From positions 1 to 9,447 of the forward strand of contig DIKJ01000082.1 in the NCBI GenBank assembly GCA_002424525.1: DNA of 9,447 nucleotides, given 5' to 3'. Shown here piece after piece: positions 5,074-9,447 of this stretch. A model generated the notes under the pieces. That model was not told the origin of the DNA, did no database searches, and saw only the letters and a program-made list of their open reading frames with translations. Source of the stretch: Bacteroidales bacterium UBA5621. GTDB lineage: Bacteria > Bacteroidota > Bacteroidia > Bacteroidales > VadinHA17. Each line of letters opens with the position of its first letter. Positions within the stretch are counted from its first letter, which is position 1. The position numbers and the translations under genes were made by a program.

Positions 5074-6498
5074 GATTAGATGCTCGTTGCGGCTTGCATC
5101 AAGCCTCAGAAATATAAAAAGGAGTATAGTAAATCCCCAGAGGGAACTGCCTCCGTAGCTGAAAAAGGGCAAAGGGATACCGATTACCGGAACCAGGCCT
5201 GTCGCCATTCCGATATTAATAAAGAAATGGGTAAAAAATACAGAAATAACCCCATACCCATAGATCCTGGGGAAGCCGGATTTCTGCCTTTCCGCAAGGA
5301 AGACGAGCCGGAGCAGAAAAAACAAGAAGAGTCCTATAACCACCAGTGAGCCGACAAATCCCCATTCCTCGCCTACGGTACAGAATATAAAATCGGTGCT
5401 CTGGGCAGGAACGAATTTGAATTTGGTCTGGGTTCCCTGCAGATAACCTTTTCCGGTTAATCCTCCTGATCCGATCGATATAAGCGACTGGTTAAGGTTA
5501 TAACCAGTGCCGTGGAGGTCGGATTTAAACCCGAGCATTATCTCCACCCTCTCCTTCTGATGAGGCTTAAGCAGAGTGTTGAAGGTGAAATTGACACTGT
5601 TCATGAAAAGGATACTACCGATAAGGAAAAGGTAGATAACCATGATCGAGACTGCCTTCCTGTTATAAATATATACCGCAAACACCATTCCTGAAACAAT
5701 GAGTGAGATCAGGATGATCATCTCTTCGTTTTCACGTAACTTCAGAACGAAATAGCTGAACAGGTATAATATCCCGGCAATAAGCGTGAATATTCCCAGG
5801 CCTGTAAAGCATAATTTCCATTTTCTTGTTGCAGCAAGTATCAGAATAAAAGCAATGGTGATCAGTGCAAAATTTATGTAAATGTTATCAAAGAGAAGAG
5901 TGACGAAAAACAATATTGCCATAATTACACCTGATACAAAGATATAGGGGCTGAGTCCTTCCCTGAACAGGACAATGTAAAAAGAGAGGAAGACAACAGC
6001 AGAGCCCATATCGGGCTGAAGGATGATGAGGATCATCGGAAACAGGATAATTGCCGAGGCAGTCAGAAAAGCAGTGACACCTGTAAGATCATGCTTCCTT
6101 GAACTAAGGAAGGCTGCCAGGGCAAGGGCAGTGCCGAACTTCGCAAATTCGGAGGGCTGAAGGCTCAGTGAGCCGAATTCAAACCACGATTTTGCTCCGT
6201 TTATTTCCTTTCCTATGATCAGAACCAGCAGAAGAAGGATCACCATTCCGGCATATATGAGCCAGGCGAAGAAGAAATAGAACCTGCTGTCGATGATAAC
6301 GATAAATACAGCAAGGATAATTGTTGCAAGAATCCAGATGAACTGCTTCCCGTACCGCTGTGAAAGGTTAAGTAATCCGGTCTCTTCTTCATTGAAAACG
6401 GCAGCATAGATATTGAACCATCCCATTATGACCATCACGAGAAAGATCAGGACAGTTATCTTGTCGAGCCCCTTCCATATGTTAATGCTCCTTCTCAC
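5071..6498 (-). CDS. rodA: rod shape-determining protein RodA (SEDS peptidoglycan polymerase)
   Basis: RodA is the integral-membrane glycosyltransferase that polymerises lipid II into glycan strands during cell elongation, in complex with PBP2. SEDS landmarks in order are GAKSWFEFGSLSLQPSEFAK (residues 101-120), QPDMGSAVVF (161-170), HQKERVEIMLGFKSDLHGTGYN (313-334, with Asp327 the likely catalytic aspartate), NQSLISIGSGGLTGKG (336-351), STDFIFCTVGEEWGF (367-381) and GIPLPFFSYGGSS (440-452). At 475 residues it is about 100 longer than E. coli RodA. The extra length lies mainly between 190 and 305 and looks like additional membrane segments, probably a lineage trait. The start is GTG at 6498: its last two bases are in the upstream mrdA TGA, the sequence GTGA being shared by both genes, and the next in-frame Met is residue 22, inside the first membrane helix. 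It is the last gene of the operon. Confidence 0.95.
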   Translation of the reverse strand: MRRSINIWKGLDKITVLIFLVMVIMGWFNIYAAVFNEEETGLLNLSQRYGKQFIWILATIILAVFIVIIDSRFYFFFAWLIYAGMVILLLLVLIIGKEINGAKSWFEFGSLSLQPSEFAKFGTALALAAFLSSRKHDLTGVTAFLTASAIILFPMILIILQPDMGSAVVFLSFYIVLFREGLSPYIFVSGVIMAILFFVTLLFDNIYINFALITIAFILILAATRKWKLCFTGLGIFTLIAGILYLFSYFVLKLRENEEMIILISLIVSGMVFAVYIYNRKAVSIMVIYLFLIGSILFMNSVNFTFNTLLKPHQKERVEIMLGFKSDLHGTGYNLNQSLISIGSGGLTGKGYLQGTQTKFKFVPAQSTDFIFCTVGEEWGFVGSLVVIGLFLFFLLRLVFLAERQKSGFPRIYGYGVISVFFTHFFINIGMATGLVPVIGIPLPFFSYGGSSLWGFTILLFIFLRLDASRNEHLI

Positions 6499-8306
6499 TT
6501 ATCGTTCAGGTTAAGGTCCAGCATTCTCGTCTCCAGGTATTTGTTCGTTATTGCACCCTTAAGGTATTTTTCGATCATAAGGCTGGCAACGGGAGCGGCA
6601 TAGGTTGATCCGAAGCCGGCATTCTCGACAAACACTGCAATTGCAATTTTGGGGTTATCCCTGGGGGCAAAAGCAATAAAGACTGAATGATCGTCTCCAT
6701 GAGGGTTCTGTGCTGTTCCTGTTTTGCCGCAAACGATAATATCCCTCAGCGCGGCTACTCTCGCGGTTGATCCTGCGCCGCCGTTCACCGCCTCCTCCAT
6801 CCCCGTTACCATCTGTTCAAAATTAAGGGAATCGATATGGACGATATGCTTTTCCGTGAACTTAGGGTCAATCTCTCCGGCTGATCCGACGGCTTTAACG
6901 ATATGAGGACTTATATAATAACCCCTGTTGGCTATTGCTGCTGTCATGTTAGCCATCTGGAGAGGTGTGGTAAGTATCTCTCCCTGGCCAATCGCCAGCG
7001 AAATAACTGTAAGCGCCTTCCACCTGCCTTTTCCATGATACTTGTCAAAATAGCCTACAGAGGGTATAAAGCCGGAAAGATCATTAACAAAGTCTGTCCC
7101 CAGTTTTACCCCGAACCCGAACTCGTTAAGATACTCTTTCCATTTATCGAAGGCCGCATAAAGGGAAGGGTACCGGGGATTTTCCAGTATCCTTCTGAAG
7201 GTCTGGCAGAAATATGAATTGCATGAGTTGGACACAGCATGAACAAAGTCGAGTGGTGTGCTGTGGGAATGGCACCCTACAAAAAGGTATCCCCTGTTGC
7301 AACCAAAGAGGGTTGAAGGGGATACCACCTCTTCCTGGAGCCCTATTAACCCATTCAGTGTCTTGAATGTTGATCCGGGAGGGTATGCGGCCATTAGGGC
7401 CCTGTTAAAGAGTGGCAGCATTGTATCTACACTCAGTTTCGAATAGTTATCCGACCTCACTCTTCCAATAAGCAGTCCGGGATCGTAACCGGGTGAGGAG
7501 ACAAGCGCAAGCACTTCTCCGGTTTCAGGCTCAATCGCTACTATGCTCCCGGTTTTATTCCTCATCAGCAGTTCTCCGTACTCCTGAAGATCCATGTCGA
7601 TTGACGAGATTATGTCCGAGCCCTGAACAGCTTCGGTGTCAGATCGTCCGTCATTGTGTGATCCTTTGATCCTGCTGTAAACATCCACAAGGAATATCTT
7701 CATACCCCTTACGCCTCTCAGCTCCTTCTCATAAGCTTCCTCAATGCCGAGCTTGCCAATGTAATCTCCTGATTTATAGTAAGTATCCCTCGAAATAATA
7801 TTTTCATCCACTTCACTTACATATCCGAGGATATGTGCAGCAATGGGTTTTGAATATTTCCGGAGCGTCCTCGGCTGAATATAAAAACCCGGAAACAGGT
7901 ACATCTTTTCCTGGAAAGTCGCATAGGTTTCGGCAGAGATCTGCTTGAGGAATATCGAAGGTGCCCTCCGTGAATAGCCCGCAGCGGCCTTCATCCTTTC
8001 AATGAAGCTTTCCAGGGTTATTTCAAGCAGACTGCAGAATTCAGCCGTGTCGATGGCAGAAGTCTGGGTCGGGACTACCATAAGGTCATAGGCTGCCTGG
8101 TTGTAAACCATCAGCTTTGCGTTACGGTCGTAAATAAGCCCCCGTCCGGGATACTGGGTCACATACCTCAGAACATTGTTCTCAGCCGACATACGGTATG
8201 TATCTTTAACGATCTGTATTACAAAGAGCCTGATGATCAGAGCTGCAGATGCAAGTACCACAAGTGTGATTACAATGTATTTTCTGTTTATGTATGCATC
8301 TTTCAT
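6495..8306 (-). CDS. mrdA: penicillin-binding protein 2 (elongasome DD-transpeptidase)
   Basis: This 603-residue class B PBP cross-links peptidoglycan during elongation and stimulates RodA. A short cytoplasmic N-terminus is followed by one membrane anchor (about residues 10-32), so the rest is periplasmic. The pedestal domain begins with PGRGLIYDRNAKLMVYNQ (53-70). The transpeptidase domain (about 250-585) carries all three active-site motifs: STFK with nucleophile Ser312 and Lys315, SCN (361-363) as the SxN/D motif, and KTGT (528-531). The 603 residues are near the usual length of PBP2. Cysteines and histidines cluster between the first two motifs (Cys336, Cys345, His346, His348, Cys362), where a zinc site is known in another PBP2. 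The gene follows mreD by 11 bases and overlaps rodA by 4 (GTGA), consistent with translational coupling of the two partner enzymes. It is intact. Confidence 0.95.
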   Translation of the reverse strand: MKDAYINRKYIVITLVVLASAALIIRLFVIQIVKDTYRMSAENNVLRYVTQYPGRGLIYDRNAKLMVYNQAAYDLMVVPTQTSAIDTAEFCSLLEITLESFIERMKAAAGYSRRAPSIFLKQISAETYATFQEKMYLFPGFYIQPRTLRKYSKPIAAHILGYVSEVDENIISRDTYYKSGDYIGKLGIEEAYEKELRGVRGMKIFLVDVYSRIKGSHNDGRSDTEAVQGSDIISSIDMDLQEYGELLMRNKTGSIVAIEPETGEVLALVSSPGYDPGLLIGRVRSDNYSKLSVDTMLPLFNRALMAAYPPGSTFKTLNGLIGLQEEVVSPSTLFGCNRGYLFVGCHSHSTPLDFVHAVSNSCNSYFCQTFRRILENPRYPSLYAAFDKWKEYLNEFGFGVKLGTDFVNDLSGFIPSVGYFDKYHGKGRWKALTVISLAIGQGEILTTPLQMANMTAAIANRGYYISPHIVKAVGSAGEIDPKFTEKHIVHIDSLNFEQMVTGMEEAVNGGAGSTARVAALRDIIVCGKTGTAQNPHGDDHSVFIAFAPRDNPKIAIAVFVENAGFGSTYAAPVASLMIEKYLKGAITNKYLETRMLDLNLNDK

Positions 8307-8317
8307 GTCAGGATCTG

Positions 8318-8824
8318 TTACCTTCCTTTTCTGTAATATTCAGCAAAAAGGATAAAAGTTACGGAGAAAAGAGAACTGAGCAACACTCTCGTTAATGTTC
8401 TGAAAAAATCGGCAAACCTGAAAACTTCGAGATAAAAGAGAGCAGTATGATGAACAACAATAATAATGACGGTATATAACAGATACCATCTGAAACCGTA
8501 AGTAAGCATCGACGGGGTTGCCCCCGGTTCGTATCCGTCGCGCGGGGATATGATCCTGAGCACGAAGGGACGGACAAATCCGGCAAGGACGGTTGCAGAG
8601 GCATGCATCCCGGGCGATCCCGAAAATATATCAATCAGAAGTCCTGTAAGAAAGGCGATAATAAGCAATAGCCAGGCTGATATCTCGACAGGTATCAGAA
8701 GGATTATCATCACATAAATATAGGGGTTGACATATCCGCTGAACTGTATATTGTTCATAACCAGAAGCTGAAGAAGGATCAACGCTATAAATATCAGACC
8801 ATATCTTAACAGGGAGTTGATCAT
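8318..8824 (-). CDS. mreD: rod shape-determining protein MreD
   Basis: MreD is a small inner-membrane protein of the elongasome that sits with MreC and helps regulate PBP2-RodA during lateral wall growth. The 168-residue product has the usual length for MreD and is strongly hydrophobic, with membrane segments at about residues 5-23, 35-66, 75-92, 111-130 and 145-161. The segment GLLIDIFSGSPGMHA (61-75) matches the loop most conserved in MreD, where a helix ends in D-x-x-S/G followed by G-x-x-A. The ATG (8824-8822) overlaps the TGA of mreC (8823-8821) as ATGA, indicating translational coupling. The gap to mrdA downstream is 11 bases. No Shine-Dalgarno is visible. Because MreD sequences diverge quickly, the call rests on hydrophobicity, this motif and the operon position. 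Confidence 0.92.
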   Translation of the reverse strand: MINSLLRYGLIFIALILLQLLVMNNIQFSGYVNPYIYVMIILLIPVEISAWLLLIIAFLTGLLIDIFSGSPGMHASATVLAGFVRPFVLRIISPRDGYEPGATPSMLTYGFRWYLLYTVIIIVVHHTALFYLEVFRFADFFRTLTRVLLSSLFSVTFILFAEYYRKGR

Positions 8825-9447
8825 TGGAATTGTTTTTCAAGTTCAGTCTGCTCGGCTTTTCTCAGATTTTCGATTATCTGTACATGGGTCAGTTTTCTGA
8901 AATCTGTTGCCAGGGATACTGTAATTCTGTAAAAATCACTACCGCTCTTATCAAAATCGCTTATAACGCCGATCATCAATCCCTCGGGAAAGAGTGCGCT
9001 ATAGGCAGTAGTCTCAATTGTATCCCCTTCAATAACAGGGGCATGCTGGGGGATCTCACTCAGGATGGCCTGGCCGGTGTTCCTTCCGTCCCAGTTAAGG
9101 GAACCGAAATATCCGTTGGATCTGATCCTTGCACTGACCCTGAAGTCGAGGTTGAGAAGCGACATTGCCACGGAGTAGTTTTCAGAACATCCTACAATTA
9201 TCCCGGCAATACCCTCACTGGTTGCAACGGCCATATCAATATCGACGCTGTCCCTTCTTCCCTTGTTCAGCGTAAAGAAATTCTTCTGCCGGTTTACCGA
9301 GTTTCCGATCACTTCGGCGCCTGTATAGCGATACTGCTGATCAAAAACCTGATCGTCCATTGTATCAAAAAAGTGGCTGCCATTCCTCCGGAGCCTTTCA
9401 AGGTTGTTCCGCAGGTCAATATTCTCCTCAACAAGGTCTGTGTTTAC
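8821..9447 (-). CDS. mreC: rod shape-determining protein MreC, 5' end outside the window
   Basis: MreC is a bitopic periplasmic scaffold of the elongasome; it dimerises through a coiled coil and binds PBP2. The visible 208 residues are the C-terminal part. The frame stays open from the ATG at 9360 back to the window edge, and the extra 29 residues (9361-9447) read as a coiled-coil end (DLVEENIDLRNNLERLRR, visible residues 4-21), so that ATG encodes an internal Met and not the start. The beta-barrel domain follows with YRYTGAEVIGNSV, GIAGIIVG and GDTIETTAYSALFPEG, matching the MreC pattern in which GD-x-(V/I)-x-T is followed by FP-x-G. The membrane anchor and start should lie just to the right. 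The gene overlaps mreD by 4 bases. MreB would be expected upstream, outside the window, together with the operon promoter. Confidence 0.93.
   Translation of the reverse strand, partial: VNTDLVEENIDLRNNLERLRRNGSHFFDTMDDQVFDQQYRYTGAEVIGNSVNRQKNFFTLNKGRRDSVDIDMAVATSEGIAGIIVGCSENYSVAMSLLNLDFRVSARIRSNGYFGSLNWDGRNTGQAILSEIPQHAPVIEGDTIETTAYSALFPEGLMIGVISDFDKSGSDFYRITVSLATDFRKLTHVQIIENLRKAEQTELEKQFQ

Noticed and set aside
8821..9360. ATG at 9360 as the start of mreC
   Set aside because: The frame remains open for 29 more codons to the window edge and encodes an MreC-like coiled coil, so this Met is internal and the gene is cut by the window.

Overview
This window looks like chromosomal core-genome DNA from a member of the Bacteroidota, most likely Bacteroidales-like. 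The clues are -7 promoter boxes of the TAnnTTTG type, mostly AT-rich leaders without Shine-Dalgarno sequences, a head-GIN/DUF2807 adhesin-like protein, and the cluster mreC-mreD-mrdA(PBP2)-rodA with a long RodA. No tRNA, rRNA, insertion sequence, CRISPR array, phage gene or origin was seen. The taxonomic call is an inference from these features and not from any database comparison.

Layout, left to right. (1) At 1-291 (+) is the 3' end of a DUF2807 repeat protein, closed by a strong intrinsic terminator (326-358). The terminator's T-tract runs directly into the -7 box of the next promoter. (2) At 399-2851 (+) are two carbon-metabolism genes, 29 bases apart: glucose-6-phosphate isomerase (pgi) and a PfkB-family sugar kinase most like 2-keto-3-deoxygluconate kinase but with an altered N-terminal sugar-binding region. 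(3) At 2858-4207 (-), convergent with the kinase and only 6 bases from it, is a P-loop protein of the cyclic 2,3-diphosphoglycerate synthetase/COG2403 family. (4) A 251-base AT-rich divergent intergenic region (4208-4458) holds a good candidate promoter on the minus strand and a weaker one on the plus strand. (5) At 4459-5070 (+) is a DUF479 / acyl-carrier-protein phosphodiesterase gene. Its TGA abuts the TGA of the opposing rodA, so the two stops form the palindrome TGATCA. (6) At 5071-9447 (-), transcribed right to left, is the cell-elongation operon: mreC (5' end outside the window), mreD, mrdA (PBP2) and rodA. The genes overlap by 4 bases or are separated by 11.

How the genes work together: MreC and MreD are scaffold proteins of the elongasome, PBP2 is its transpeptidase and RodA its glycosyltransferase, so region 6 is one functional machine. 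The operon promoter, and probably mreB, lie beyond the right edge. Pgi and the sugar kinase probably share a transcript and act on hexose phosphates and sugar-acid or related sugar substrates. The cDPG-synthetase-like protein would act on a lower-glycolytic phosphoglycerate if it has the archaeal activity, which is not certain in bacteria.

No obviously undescribed multi-gene system is visible. The points most worth checking are a possible Cys/Cys/His/Cys metal site in PBP2, the degenerate substrate-binding region of the PfkB kinase, the bacterial cDPG-synthetase homologue, the fused terminator/promoter, and the two convergent gene pairs with no room for terminators between them.
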